In this document: one piece after another, positions 46,532 through 56,303 of the stretch | How positions within the stretch are numbered: the first letter of the stretch is position 1 | Layout of the letters: each line of letters begins with the position of its first letter | Assembly: GCF_013337285.1 (NCBI RefSeq) | Contig: NZ_SUPW01000001.1 | Coordinates: 558,001-622,000 of the forward strand | Direction: 5' to 3' | Source: Agrobacterium tumefaciens | GTDB lineage: Bacteria > Pseudomonadota > Alphaproteobacteria > Rhizobiales > Rhizobiaceae | Length of the DNA stretch: 64,000 bases | Notes under the pieces: model-generated | Database searches by the model: none | Seen by the model: only the letters and a program-made list of their open reading frames with translations | Told to the model about the DNA's origin: nothing | Program-made: the position numbers and the translations under genes

Positions 46532-47767
46532 CTATATCGCCGCTACCGTTCGCATCCCGGCAAAATTCTCCGGAGCGGCAATCGCCCCGGCCTGCGCGGC
46601 GGCCAGCACCAGCCTGTCGCGTCCCCGGCGCTTCGCCTCGTACAGTGCTTCATCCGCGCGGTTCAGCATGCCCTGTATTGTCTCCAGGCCATCGGTGGAA
46701 ACGGCTATTCCGAGGCTGACCGTGACGACGGTCTGTCCGTCCGGGCGGTTGGGGTGAGGTATCGCCTCGCCCGACACCGCCAATCTTAGCCTTTCACCAA
46801 CGGCAAGGGCTGCGGATACGACGCAATTGTCGAGCAGGACCACAAATTCCTCGCCGCCATAACGCGCAACGAAACTCCTGTCACCATCATCCCTGCGCAG
46901 GGCGGCGCGCAGCCTGCTGGCAATCTCGCGCAGGCAGTCATCGCCAGCCACATGCCCTTCTGAATCATTGTAGTTCTTGAAATAGTCGACATCGAGAAGA
47001 ATGAGCGCCCGAGGCTTGCTGCTGGCGGAAATCTCGCGTGCCGCCTCGTCAAAGCTGCGGCGGTTGCAAATACCTGTCAGCTGGTCGGTATTGGAAAGCT
47101 GCTGCAGGTCCCGATTGGCGCTTTGAATTTGTTGAAGCAGCATCTTTTCGCGCAGCGAGGCCAGATAGTCCCGCCGCTCCACCTGCTCGATGCGATAGGC
47201 CGCAAACAGCGAGACGGCGCTGATCCCGACCGAACACAGGATCGCCGGCAGCTTCGCCGCCTCGCTCGTCACCGTCACATATTGCATGCCGATGATGAAA
47301 ACGACCAAGCAGCCGACCGTTCCCATGACAGCGAGAGGAAGCGGCTTGCGATGCACCGTGTTCATATAGAGTATGACAGTGATGACACCCATGTAATATT
47401 CGCTTGCCGACGCGGTGCGCGCATTGGCGTAGACGAACATCAGCGATGCGACGACCAGCATACATCCCAACCCGTGAAGGACTTCATGCGCAATCGCATC
47501 CGGACGCAGCAGCACTGCATAATGCCGCGCCGGGAAATAAAGGAACAGGAGCGGTGTGACAACGAACAACCGGACGACAACATCCAGCCAGATAATCTCC
47601 GGCACCCAGTTCGTATCGACAAACAGGTACAGATTATAGACAACCATTCCGAAAATTAATCCATATGTATTGAACCGATGGTTGCTTTCATTGACTTTGC
47701 GAATGAACCCAGAAGACCGGTCCTCTTTAAGTAAAAATATCATCCAAACGCTCTTCAAAACACCCAT
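46532..47767 (-). CDS. Membrane diguanylate cyclase (GGEEF)
   Basis: An integral membrane protein of about 411 residues with six or more hydrophobic segments in the first ~200 residues and a C-terminal GGDEF domain with an intact GGEEF signature (ARYGGEEFVVLL), a metal Asp in LLDVDYFKNYND and the substrate Asn. It should make cyclic di-GMP. The I-site RxxD is not present (RSFVARY before the signature). The start is uncertain: ATG 47767, TTG 47809 or ATG 47743. The gene lies directly upstream of the EAL gene, 115 bases apart, on the same strand. Confidence 0.88.
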   Translation of the reverse strand: MGVLKSVWMIFLLKEDRSSGFIRKVNESNHRFNTYGLIFGMVVYNLYLFVDTNWVPEIIWLDVVVRLFVVTPLLFLYFPARHYAVLLRPDAIAHEVLHGLGCMLVVASLMFVYANARTASASEYYMGVITVILYMNTVHRKPLPLAVMGTVGCLVVFIIGMQYVTVTSEAAKLPAILCSVGISAVSLFAAYRIEQVERRDYLASLREKMLLQQIQSANRDLQQLSNTDQLTGICNRRSFDEAAREISASSKPRALILLDVDYFKNYNDSEGHVAGDDCLREIASRLRAALRRDDGDRSFVARYGGEEFVVLLDNCVVSAALAVGERLRLAVSGEAIPHPNRPDGQTVVTVSLGIAVSTDGLETIQGMLNRADEALYEAKRRGRDRLVLAAAQAGAIAAPENFAGMRTVAAI

Positions 47768-48050
47768 AAGAAAAAATAAAATTCGCAACCTAATATCGAT
47801 GCAAAACAACTACAAAATTACCATTAAAAAATATTGAAAAACGAATTTTACGATTTAAACTCAAAATATTATTTCATATCCTAAATACTACTTTATTCCA
47901 AAACAGCATATTCGATATTTTATTTTGTGATGTTGTTCATCAAAAAAGCCATTCCCGGTCGGGACGATCACCTTGCCCCTTTGGCCGTTTCTGCTAAAAA
48001 CTTGTAAAGTCACACTTTATCTCATGAAGCACGCACACGGGTACCTCACC

Positions 48051-48977
48051 ATGTCAGCCACCAAGCTTGCCATCGTCGGCGTCGGCAAAATCGTTCGCGA
48101 CCAGCACCTTCCAGCCATCGCGGGCAATCCGGATTTCGAATTGATCGCCACGGCGAGCCGTCATGGCACTGTGGATGGCGTCGCCTCCTATGGCACCATC
48201 GAGGCAATGCTGGAAGCGGTTCCGCAGATCGAGGCCGTGTCCCTGTGCATGCCGCCGCAGTTTCGTTACGAGGCAGCCTATGCGGCTCTGAATGCCGACA
48301 AGCATGTTTTCCTTGAAAAACCGCCGGGTGCTACACTTTCTGAAGTGCAGGATCTCGCGCGTCTTGCGGATTCGAAGGGGCTTTCGCTGTTTGCAAGCTG
48401 GCATTCGCGTTACGCGCCGGCTGTGGAAGCGGCCAAGGCATTTCTGGCTTCAACGACAATCGACAGCGTGCATGTGATCTGGAAAGAGGATGTGCGCCAC
48501 TGGCACCCGAACCAGGCGTGGATCTGGCAGGCGGGTGGCCTTGGCGTCTTCGACCCCGGCATCAACGCCCTTTCCATCATCACCCATATCCTGCCCCGCG
48601 CGCTGTTCCTGACCAAGGCGACGCTGGAATTCCCGGAAAACCGCGACGCGCCGATCGCTGCCGACCTGCATTTTTCCGACGTGACGAAAATGCCTTTGCG
48701 GGCCGAGTTCGACTGGCGCCAGACCGGCAAGCAGAGCTGGGATATCGTCGCCGAAACGGCCGGCGGACAAATGGTGCTATCGGAAGGCGGCGCCAAGCTC
48801 TCCATCAACGGCGAAGAGAAGCTCTCCGAGCCGGAGCGGGAATATCCCGCCCTTTACGAGCGTTTCGCGGAAATCATCAAGGCCGGCCGCTCCGATGTGG
48901 ATCTGGCGCCACTAACCCATGTGGCCGACGCCTTCCTGCTTGGCCGCCACAAATTCGTGGATTCCTTCTACGACTGA
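48051..48977 (+). CDS. Aldose 1-dehydrogenase of the Gfo/Idh/MocA family
   Basis: A 308-residue NAD(P)-dependent oxidoreductase. The Rossmann loop is VGVGKIVRDQHLP, the catalytic Lys lies in FLEKPPGATL, and RHWHPNQAWIWQAGGLGVFDPGINALSI closes the active site. It is strikingly like the L-arabinose/D-galactose 1-dehydrogenase of Azospirillum (AraA-type), which oxidises the sugar to its lactone. The ATG at 48051 is the family start; the frame is open back to 47973. An AT-rich promoter region of about 240 bases precedes it and a strong terminator follows. Confidence 0.9.
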   Translation: MSATKLAIVGVGKIVRDQHLPAIAGNPDFELIATASRHGTVDGVASYGTIEAMLEAVPQIEAVSLCMPPQFRYEAAYAALNADKHVFLEKPPGATLSEVQDLARLADSKGLSLFASWHSRYAPAVEAAKAFLASTTIDSVHVIWKEDVRHWHPNQAWIWQAGGLGVFDPGINALSIITHILPRALFLTKATLEFPENRDAPIAADLHFSDVTKMPLRAEFDWRQTGKQSWDIVAETAGGQMVLSEGGAKLSINGEEKLSEPEREYPALYERFAEIIKAGRSDVDLAPLTHVADAFLLGRHKFVDSFYD

Positions 48978-49005
48978 CAATACGATCGTTTTCAGAATTT
49001 CTCAG

Positions 49006-49043
49006 AGGGCGCGGCTGACAAAACGGCCGCGCCCTGATTTTTT
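49006..49043 (+). terminator. Rho-independent terminator
   Basis: Perfect 10-bp GC-rich stem (arms 49006-49015 and 49026-49035, loop of 10) followed by GATTTTTT, 28 bases after the dehydrogenase stop. Confidence 0.88.
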
Positions 49044-49199
49044 GGCTTGCCTCATCGACGCGGCATAACAGCGTCGCGCGATCCGCACCCGTCTGCGGGG
49101 CAATCGCGCCACCGATGCTGGGGGGCGCTGCGACCTCCTGGCCATCGACATCGAAAGGTTTGCGGAAGGCGGAGAGAAGCCGGTCCGCCGTGCCGGCTA

Positions 49200-49649
49200 C
49201 TACGCCTTTTTCTGCCAGCGCCCCTCCGGCGACTGTTGCCAATAGGTCAGCGCATGACCTTCGGTCTTCAGCCTTTTCCAGTGATTTCGCGCCATTTCGA
49301 GCTGGTAGGCATCGTATCCGTCGAACATGAAGACGATGCGCTCATAGGCCTCCACCGCCGGCGGTTCGGCGCCGTCCACCAGAAAGCGGACATTTGCCCC
49401 GTTGTCGTTGACATCCGAGGCTGTCAGGAGAATCGGCTGGCTTTGCGGTGCCGAAGACGTATCGGTGGCGTGCGGCAGAAAACTGTCGTCACGAAAGGTC
49501 CACAGATGCGTGTCGAGGAAATCGCGGCGAGCCTCGTCCACCGTCTGGATCGCGACCTTCCAGCCGCGTTCCAGCGATTTTTCGAGCAAAGGCGGCAACG
49601 CATCCTCGAGCTTCGATTCCGTCAGATGGTAGAACAGAATTTCAGTCAT
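49200..49649 (-). CDS. holC: DNA polymerase III chi subunit
   Basis: A 149-residue protein of the HolC family: MTEILFYHLTESKLEDALPPLLEK, the VDEARRDFLDTHLWTF core (the LW-F pattern that contacts psi/SSB) and FMFDGYDAYQLEMARNHWKRLK. In the replisome chi links the clamp loader to SSB. It follows pepA on the same strand with a 25-base gap, a pairing common in proteobacteria. Confidence 0.93.
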   Translation of the reverse strand: MTEILFYHLTESKLEDALPPLLEKSLERGWKVAIQTVDEARRDFLDTHLWTFRDDSFLPHATDTSSAPQSQPILLTASDVNDNGANVRFLVDGAEPPAVEAYERIVFMFDGYDAYQLEMARNHWKRLKTEGHALTYWQQSPEGRWQKKA

Positions 49650-49674
49650 CCGCAGACTTCGAACTCCGCTCGCA

Positions 49675-51168
49675 TCAATCTTCGTAATGGGCGCGAACGA
49701 GTTCGTTCAAAAGTCGCACGCCGTAACCCGATCCCCAGGACTGGTTGATCTCGGTCATGGGCGACCCCATCGCGGTGCCGGCAATATCGAGATGCGCCCA
49801 CGGCGTTTCACCCACGAAGCGCTTCAGGAACTGTGCGGCCGTGACGGAACCGGCCAGACGGCCCGAGCTGTTCTTCATGTCGGCGAATTTGGAATCGATG
49901 ATCTTGTCGTAGTCCTTGCCGAGCGGCATGCGCCACAGTTTTTCGGCCGTCACATCACCGGCCTGGGCAAGACGCGTTGCAAGCTCGTCGTCATTGCAGA
50001 AAAGGCCGGCCTGAAGATTGCCGAGGGCAACCGTTATCGCACCCGTGAGGGTGGCGAGGTTGATCATGAATTTCGGATTGAAACGTTCCTTGGTGTACCA
50101 GAGCGCATCCGCCAGAACCAGGCGGCCTTCGGCATCGGTATTGATGATCTCGATGGTCTGGCCGGACATGGAGGTGACGATGTCGCCCGGACGCTGGGCG
50201 TTGCCATCGGGCATGTTTTCCACGAGACCGATGACACCGATGACATTTGCCTTCGCCTTGCGGGCCGCAAGCACATGCATGAGGCCTGTGACGGCTGCGG
50301 CGCCACCCATGTCGCCCTTCATGTCCTCCATGTTGAGGCCGGGCTTCAGCGAAATACCGCCGGTATCAAAAACGACGCCCTTGCCGACGAAAGCAATGGG
50401 TTCATCCTTCTTGGAACCACCATTCCACTGCATGACGGCAAGCCGGGGCGGACGGGCCGAGCCCTGCGCCACGCCGAGAAGCGCGTTCATGCCCAGCTTC
50501 TTCAAGTCTTTTTCGCCGAGAATCTCGACATCGACACCCAGCTTGCGCAGCTCTTCCGCCTTTTCAGCGAATTCGACAGGGCCGAGAACGTTCGGCGGCA
50601 GGTTGACAAGGTCGCGCGCCAGAAGAACGCCGCCCGCAACGGCTTCGGAGACGGCAAAGGCCTTTTCCGCTTCCTGATGAGCAGCGGTGACGATGACGAC
50701 ATCGACTTTCTTCGGTGTCTTTTCGTCATCGGATTTTTTCTTGGTCTTGTAGGCATCGAAGCTATAGGCGCGCAGCAGAAGGCCCAGTGCGAAATCCGCA
50801 GCGGCCTGCGCGCTGATTTCGACGCCCGGAGCGTCGAGATAGATGGCGACCTTGTCGGCCTTGCGGAAATTGGCGGCGGCAGTGCCGCCGGCACGCAGCC
50901 AGTCATGCGCAACAAGTTTCGCCGGCTTGCCAAGGCCGATGATGAGCAATCGGTCGGCGCTCGAGCCCTGCGGCGCGATCACATCGAGTGTCGTCATGGA
51001 TTTGGCAGCAAATCCCGCAATCTTCGCCGCTCTCTCGATCACTCCACCCGGATCGGCCTCGGAAGCACCGGCGGCAGCCTGCGCCTCACCGAAGGCTTGC
51101 AGCACAACGGCCAGAGAGTTTTCAAGCGAAGCGGAATTGGCGAAAGAAATATCGAATTTGGCGGACAT
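49675..51168 (-). CDS. pepA: Leucyl aminopeptidase (PepA)
   Basis: A 497-residue M17 metallo-aminopeptidase. The N-terminal alpha/beta domain is followed by the catalytic domain with the two-metal ligands in [17 protein letters not shown], the conserved NTDAEGRL motif and the bicarbonate-site region. It removes N-terminal residues from peptides in the cytoplasm; E. coli PepA also acts as a DNA-binding protein in cer recombination and carAB control. The ATG at 51168 follows AGGAAA; the frame is open to 51294, but the start before ATG 51168 has no support. It is divergent from lptF. Confidence 0.95.
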   Translation of the reverse strand: MSAKFDISFANSASLENSLAVVLQAFGEAQAAAGASEADPGGVIERAAKIAGFAAKSMTTLDVIAPQGSSADRLLIIGLGKPAKLVAHDWLRAGGTAAANFRKADKVAIYLDAPGVEISAQAAADFALGLLLRAYSFDAYKTKKKSDDEKTPKKVDVVIVTAAHQEAEKAFAVSEAVAGGVLLARDLVNLPPNVLGPVEFAEKAEELRKLGVDVEILGEKDLKKLGMNALLGVAQGSARPPRLAVMQWNGGSKKDEPIAFVGKGVVFDTGGISLKPGLNMEDMKGDMGGAAAVTGLMHVLAARKAKANVIGVIGLVENMPDGNAQRPGDIVTSMSGQTIEIINTDAEGRLVLADALWYTKERFNPKFMINLATLTGAITVALGNLQAGLFCNDDELATRLAQAGDVTAEKLWRMPLGKDYDKIIDSKFADMKNSSGRLAGSVTAAQFLKRFVGETPWAHLDIAGTAMGSPMTEINQSWGSGYGVRLLNELVRAHYED

Positions 51169-51499
51169 GTTTTCCTGCTCTTCATGGTCAAATTTCATGA
51201 TGCGCACGATCATGGCCTTTTCAGCCCCCGGCGCAACCCTACATTTTTTAAGGCCTGCATTGTTTAAAGGCAGACATTCCTTAAAGGTCCACATTCGTTA
51301 AAGGAATGACATTTTTGCGGATGGGCCGATTACGTCATGAAACCGACAGCTTGTTCCACAAAAAGACACAGGCGATGGAAAAATCGTCGTGCAAAACATA
51401 TTTGTGAGCACGCCGGAATAGCCAATTGCAAACGATGCGATTAGATAAGCGGAAATCCGGCGGGCAATCGCACGGGAAAACAATGTCGAACAGGGCCAT
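51169..51499. other. Divergent gap between pepA and lptF
   Basis: 331 bases holding the promoters of pepA (minus) and the lptFGD genes (plus). Near its left third lies an array of 17-bp tandem repeats (51242-51313). No protein-like frame and no RNA family is recognised. I cannot place a promoter with confidence. Confidence 0.6.
51242..51313. repeat. Tandem array of 17-bp repeats, CATTnnTTAAAGG core
   Basis: Copies begin at 51242 (shortened), 51258, 51275, 51292 and, degenerate, 51310. The three central copies read CATTGTTTAAAGG, CATTCCTTAAAGG and CATTCGTTAAAGG with an exact 17-base period. The first copy lacks one A and the last keeps only CATT and the G pair. Function unknown: a multi-site operator for a divergent promoter and simple slippage are both possible. 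Confidence 0.8.
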
Positions 51500-52669
51500 A
51501 TGAAGCTTCTCGAGAACTATATCCTGCGGCGGACAACGCAGATGTTTCTGGTCGCGCTGTTGCCGGTGCTCGCCATCATCTGGACCATCCAGGTTCTCCA
51601 GAGAATCAATCTCGTCACCGACACCGGTCAGTCGATGGGCTCCTTCATGGCGCTCGCGACCCTGATCCTGCCGACGCTGATCCCCGTTGTTTTGCCTTTC
51701 GCCCTCGTCATCGGCATCACCCAGACATTCACGGCGATGAACAATGACTCCGAGCTTGCGATCATCGATGCGGCCGGATCGCCGCGTTCGGTGATGTTTC
51801 GCCCGGTTCTCATTCTGGCCGCTGTTCTCAGCGCGCTTTCCTTCACCATCACCAATTTCATCGAGCCGCCGGCGCGTAACTCCGCCCGGCAGATGGTGGC
51901 CGCGGCCTATGCCGACCTCCTGTCCTCGGTGATCGAAGAAAAGACCTTCCGTACCATTCAGGATGGTCTCTATGTGCAGATCGCCCAAAGACAGGGCCGC
52001 ATCCTCAAGGGCCTTTTCGTCGCCGACCGGCGCGATCCGAATTTCGATCTCATCTATTATGCCAAGGAAGGCATGATCGATGAAAGCGGCACGTCGCTGA
52101 CCATGCGCGACGGCGAAGTGCAGCAGAAGACGCCAGATGGCAAAGTGTCGATCGTCAAGTTCCTGTCCTATGCCTTCGACCTTTCGACCATGTCGGAAAA
52201 GCAGGATTCCGAACCCTCGCTGTCTCCGGGCGATGCCAGCCTCGGCTTCCTTCTGTCGCCAGATGAAAACAATGCGAGCTACAAGCGGTCGCCGGAAAAC
52301 TTCCGCAGCGAGCTGCACAAGCGCCTGTCGGACTGGATGTTTGCCTTTGCCTTCGCGCTGATCTCGCTGGTCATCGCCGCCGATGCCCGTTCGCATCGCG
52401 AGGCGCGCATGCACCCGATGGTCGCCGCGCTGGTGACGGCCTTCATGCTGCGCTGGCTCGGTTTTTACGTCACCAATCAGGTCAAGCAGAGCGCGGCCTT
52501 CATTCCGCTGGTCTATGCCGTGCCGGGTCTCAGCGGCGCTGCGGCCGCCTTCATTCTGGTGACCGGTCGCAAACCGAAGATGCCGAAGATTATCGCGGAT
52601 GCGGCGAGCCGGATGCGCCGTCTGTTCTCCAGCCGGCTGGCACGCAATTCGGGGAGCGGCAACGCATGA
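51500..52669 (+). CDS. lptF: LPS export permease LptF
   Basis: A 389-residue inner membrane component of the Lpt machine that pulls LPS from the membrane. The YjgP/YjgQ layout is clear: membrane segments at about 13-33, 50-75 and 100-120, a periplasmic beta-jellyroll at about 130-270, and three further segments at the C-terminus. The stop overlaps the lptG start by 4 bases. The C-terminal 25 residues are basic (KMPKIIADAASRMRRLFSS). The ATPase LptB and LptA/C are not in the window. Confidence 0.94.
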   Translation: MKLLENYILRRTTQMFLVALLPVLAIIWTIQVLQRINLVTDTGQSMGSFMALATLILPTLIPVVLPFALVIGITQTFTAMNNDSELAIIDAAGSPRSVMFRPVLILAAVLSALSFTITNFIEPPARNSARQMVAAAYADLLSSVIEEKTFRTIQDGLYVQIAQRQGRILKGLFVADRRDPNFDLIYYAKEGMIDESGTSLTMRDGEVQQKTPDGKVSIVKFLSYAFDLSTMSEKQDSEPSLSPGDASLGFLLSPDENNASYKRSPENFRSELHKRLSDWMFAFAFALISLVIAADARSHREARMHPMVAALVTAFMLRWLGFYVTNQVKQSAAFIPLVYAVPGLSGAAAAFILVTGRKPKMPKIIADAASRMRRLFSSRLARNSGSGNA

Positions 52670-53754
52670 TTTTCAACACCCTCGCCCGGTATTTCCTCAA
52701 ACGATATCTAATGACGGCCGTGTGGTTCGTGCTTGGCGTATCGTCGATCATCTATCTCGCGGATTTCAGCGAGACGGCGCGGCGCATGTCCAGCGTGCCG
52801 GGCTATTCCGTTCCGGGCGCACTTGGCCTGACAGCACTTCGCCTGCCGCTGATCCTGCAGCAGACCGTTCCCTTCATCGCCCTTTTCGTGGGCATGACGA
52901 CACTGATTTCGCTCAATCGACGTTACGAACTGGTCGTCACGCGCGCAGCAGGTGTTTCCGCCTGGCAATTCATCCTTCCCTTCGTCCTCGGATCCGTCCT
53001 TCTCGGCATTCTGTCCGTCGTCGTTTTGAACCCCATCGCCGCATGGGGCCAGAACCGGTCGCTGGCTATGGAAGCGGGATGGCGCAACGAAGCCAATGGA
53101 GGGCGCCAGCAGCAGATCATTCCATGGATGCGTCAGGCGAGCGGCGGCCAGGACACGATCATCGGCGCCAAGAGCTTCGAGGACAACGGAACGATGCTGC
53201 TCGACGTGGTTCTGATCCACCTCGACAAGGACGGAAACATCGTCTCGCGGCAGGATGCCAAGTCGGCAAAGTTGGAAGATGGTTACTGGCTTCTTAACGG
53301 CGTGACGGAAACGCGCGCCGGACATGTGCCAGTTCGGCAAGAGAGCACGCGGATCAGTACCAATCTGAGACGGGAATTCGTGCAAGAACGTATGACTCAG
53401 ACGGAAACCGTTGCTTTCTTTGATCTTTCTCACAAGATCGAAGTTGCAAAGTCTTTTGGACTGTCTTCAAAAGCGCTTGAGACGCAGTATCATTTCCTGC
53501 TATCGACGCCCCTGCTTCTGGTTGCGATGACCTTGATCGCCGCGACCGTTTCATTAAAGTTCAGCCGCTTCGCCCAATCGCGCTCCGTGATTCTGGGTGG
53601 AATCGTTTCCGGCTTCGTGCTTTATGTAGTAACCGTGCTCGTAAGGGCATTCGGGAGTGGTGGTGTTGTCCCTCCCACCGTCGCGGTCTGGGTTCCAGTC
53701 GTCGTGGCGTTGGCTTTGGGGGCAACCATTCTGCTTCATCAGGAGGACGGCTAG
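52666..53754 (+). CDS. lptG: LPS export permease LptG
   Basis: The 362-residue partner of LptF in the inner membrane. Three N-terminal membrane segments (VWFVLGVSSIIYLADF, LILQQTVPFIALFVGMTTLI, FILPFVLGSVLLGILSVVVLNPIA), a periplasmic jellyroll (about 130-260) and three C-terminal segments. The final third (53340-53600) is visibly richer in A/T than the rest; 53401-53460 has 24 G/C in 60 by hand count. The stop TAG shares one base with the lptD GTG start, so lptF-lptG-lptD are coupled. Confidence 0.94.
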   Translation: MIFNTLARYFLKRYLMTAVWFVLGVSSIIYLADFSETARRMSSVPGYSVPGALGLTALRLPLILQQTVPFIALFVGMTTLISLNRRYELVVTRAAGVSAWQFILPFVLGSVLLGILSVVVLNPIAAWGQNRSLAMEAGWRNEANGGRQQQIIPWMRQASGGQDTIIGAKSFEDNGTMLLDVVLIHLDKDGNIVSRQDAKSAKLEDGYWLLNGVTETRAGHVPVRQESTRISTNLRREFVQERMTQTETVAFFDLSHKIEVAKSFGLSSKALETQYHFLLSTPLLLVAMTLIAATVSLKFSRFAQSRSVILGGIVSGFVLYVVTVLVRAFGSGGVVPPTVAVWVPVVVALALGATILLHQEDG

Positions 53755-56135
53755 TGGCGGTATATGACCGCGGGAATATCAGGCGGCTTTGGACGGCCCT
53801 TCTGACGGGTGCCGCTGTGTGCGCGTATTTGGCATCAAGCCCGGTCGCTTTTGGCCAGGGCGGGATGCTTGCGTCTGCAAGCCAAGACGATTCGAAACTC
53901 CTGCTTACAGCAAATGAACTGACCTATAATCGCGACTCCCAGCGCGTCATCGCGAAGGGCGTGGTTCGCATGAAATATTCGGGCTACCGCATGGTGGCCC
54001 AGCAAGTTGAATATAATCAGCAGAGCGGCCGCGTGATCGCGCATGGCAATATCGAGCTGATCGAGCCCGGCGGCAACAAAATCTATGCCGACGAAATGGA
54101 CGTTACCGACGATTTCGGTCAGGGCTTCGTCAACGCACTGCGCGTCGAGACCCCTGATAATACCCGCATCGCGGGTGAAAGTGCCGAACGCCTCGAAGGC
54201 GACCTGATGGTCCTTAACAACGGCGTCTACACCGCCTGTCTGCCCTGCGCCGCAAAGCCTGAAAAGGCGCCGCTCTGGCAGGTCAAGGCCGAGCGCGTCG
54301 TCCAGGACGGCAAGACCCATACGATCCGGCTGGAAAAAGCCCGCCTGCAGCTTTTCGGCTACTCGGTCGCCTATGTGCCGTTCCTGACGGTTCCCGACAA
54401 TACGGTGAAGCGGAAGTCCGGCTTCCTGTTCCCGCAGATGAGCATTACCGACAATCTCGGTTTCGGCATCGGCGTACCCTATTTCCAGGTTCTCTCCGAC
54501 ACAGCGGATGTGACGGTTACGCCGACCTATTATACGACGCAGGGTCTGCTTCTGCAGGCTGAACTGCGCCAGCGTTTCGAAACCGGCATGCACACGATGA
54601 CGATCGCCGGCATCAGCCAGCAGAAGTCCGATACTTTCACAGCCGGAACCAGCGACGCGCTCAACGACAATCGCGGCATGATCGCCAGCAAGGGTGATTT
54701 CACAATCAATCCCCGCTGGGCCTTCGGCTGGGATGCCATGGTGCAGACCGATAATAACTTTTCACGCACCTATAATCTCGCAGGTTACAAGGGTAGCGTT
54801 CAGACCAATCAGATTTACCTGAGCGGTGAGAGCGCGCGGAACAGTTTCGATGCACGCGGCTATTATTTCAACGTTCAGGACACGGACAATAATGAAGCCG
54901 AGGAACGTCGGCAGGCCATCGTCCATCCAGTCGTTGACTATCGTTATTTCGTGCCGGATCCGATCTATGGCGGCGAACTGTCGCTGACCACTAATTTGAC
55001 CAGTATCACCCGCCTGGAACAGGACGCTTACGCGCTTGGAGGCTACTCGCGTTTCAACGGGCTCAAGGGCGACTATACCCGTCTCTCCACCGAGGCCGAG
55101 TGGAAGCGCACCTTCACGATGGATAGCGGCCTGCAGATCACGCCAATTCTGGCCGCGCGCGGCGATGCGCTGTGGACGGACATGTCGCCCTCAAGCTTTA
55201 CATCGGGCGGTACGTCCTACGCCTACGAAGGCATGATGCATGACGACGTGGCGTTTCGCGGTATGGTCACCGGCGGTCTGGAAGTGCGTTATCCGTGGCT
55301 CTTCACGGCGCTCAACAGCAGCCACGTGATCGAACCGATCGCGCAGATTTTTGTGCGTCCGAACGAACAATATTCCGGCCGTCTCCCCAACGAAGATGCG
55401 CAGGCATTCGTATTCGACGCGACCAATCTGTTCGAACGCGACAAGTTTTCCGGTTTCGACCGGATCGAAGGCGGCACCCGTGCCAATCTCGGCTTCCGTT
55501 ATAACGGCACCTTCGACAACGGCTACGGCGTTCGCGCCGTTGTCGGCCAGTCTTTCCATCTGGCGGGCGAGAACTCCTTCGCATCCTATGATCTGGCTAA
55601 TGTCGGTGCTGACTCAGGTCTGGAGTCCGACCGGTCGGATTACGTCGCCATGGCTGCCTTCGATGCGCCGATCGGCCTTTCGCTGTCGTCTAGCCTGCGT
55701 CTCGACAAGGACGATTTCGACATCAACCGGTCTGAGACCGGCCTCAGCTATTCTGACCGCCGCATCACCGGCAAGGTCAGCTATACCCAACTCAAGGCGC
55801 AGCCAAAATACGGTTATACCGGAGACCGCGACATCGTTCAGGCTTCCGGCATGCTGCGTATGGACGACAACTGGTCGCTGTTCGGCTCGATCAATTATGA
55901 TCTGAACGGAAAATTTGCCGCCGAGCGCCGCGTCGGCATTGCCTACCAGGACGAATGCACGATCTTGACAGTCAGCTATTCCAACGAGGGCAACATCAAT
56001 TCCACTCGGCAGGCCGCCAATGACTGGTCGATCAACGCCCGTCTGGCGTTCCGCACGCTCGGTGATGTCAGCATTGGTTCCGCCAACCAGGACTGGGCCG
56101 ATATGGATATCGGCTGGAAGCCGAATAATTACTGA
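53754..56135 (+). CDS. lptD: LPS assembly outer membrane protein LptD
   Basis: A 793-residue outer membrane translocon that inserts LPS into the outer leaflet with LptE. It has a signal peptide (about 1-35, ending AFGQGG), an OstA/LptA-like jellyroll (TANELTYNRDSQRVIAKGVVRMKY and repeats to about 240), and a large beta-barrel domain to the C-terminus. Cysteines occur in the N-terminal domain (CLPC) and one late in the barrel (DECTILT), fitting family disulfides. The GTG start overlaps the lptG stop by one base. A strong terminator lies directly after the stop. Confidence 0.95.
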   Translation: MAVYDRGNIRRLWTALLTGAAVCAYLASSPVAFGQGGMLASASQDDSKLLLTANELTYNRDSQRVIAKGVVRMKYSGYRMVAQQVEYNQQSGRVIAHGNIELIEPGGNKIYADEMDVTDDFGQGFVNALRVETPDNTRIAGESAERLEGDLMVLNNGVYTACLPCAAKPEKAPLWQVKAERVVQDGKTHTIRLEKARLQLFGYSVAYVPFLTVPDNTVKRKSGFLFPQMSITDNLGFGIGVPYFQVLSDTADVTVTPTYYTTQGLLLQAELRQRFETGMHTMTIAGISQQKSDTFTAGTSDALNDNRGMIASKGDFTINPRWAFGWDAMVQTDNNFSRTYNLAGYKGSVQTNQIYLSGESARNSFDARGYYFNVQDTDNNEAEERRQAIVHPVVDYRYFVPDPIYGGELSLTTNLTSITRLEQDAYALGGYSRFNGLKGDYTRLSTEAEWKRTFTMDSGLQITPILAARGDALWTDMSPSSFTSGGTSYAYEGMMHDDVAFRGMVTGGLEVRYPWLFTALNSSHVIEPIAQIFVRPNEQYSGRLPNEDAQAFVFDATNLFERDKFSGFDRIEGGTRANLGFRYNGTFDNGYGVRAVVGQSFHLAGENSFASYDLANVGADSGLESDRSDYVAMAAFDAPIGLSLSSSLRLDKDDFDINRSETGLSYSDRRITGKVSYTQLKAQPKYGYTGDRDIVQASGMLRMDDNWSLFGSINYDLNGKFAAERRVGIAYQDECTILTVSYSNEGNINSTRQAANDWSINARLAFRTLGDVSIGSANQDWADMDIGWKPNNY

Positions 56136-56139
56136 GTTT

Positions 56140-56175
56140 AAAGGCGGGTCACGCAGCATCGTGACCCGCCTTTTT
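56140..56175 (+). terminator. Strong terminator after lptD
   Basis: Perfect 14-bp stem (arms 56140-56153 and 56160-56173, loop of 6) running into a T-run, five bases after the lptD stop. It separates the lptFGD transcript from surA-pdxA-ksgA. Confidence 0.9.
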
Positions 56176-56273
56176 GCCGTTCGGCCAGTAAAAGTCACGG
56201 TTTCGCCGCAACAACACGCCAGTGTCGGCCGGGTATAAACCCCTATCGGGTTTTCTTTCAACAAACCGAGACA

Positions 56274-56303
56274 TTGCCGTCCTGCGGATCGCGATGATAT
56301 ATA
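56274..56303 (+). promoter_or_regulatory. Possible promoter for surA-pdxA-ksgA
   Basis: TTGCCG (56274-56279) and TATATA (56298-56303) with an 18-base spacer, downstream of the lptD terminator and about 130 bases before the surA start. Only a weak match to a housekeeping promoter; listed because a promoter is expected after such a terminator. Confidence 0.35.

Noticed and set aside
48877..49242. 121-residue minus-strand frame between the dehydrogenase and holC
   Set aside because: It overlaps the 3' ends of both flanking genes and spans the terminator at 49006-49043; no family or ribosome site.
49687..51267. 526-residue plus-strand frame opposite pepA
   Set aside because: Antisense shadow; PepA motifs are unambiguous on the minus strand.
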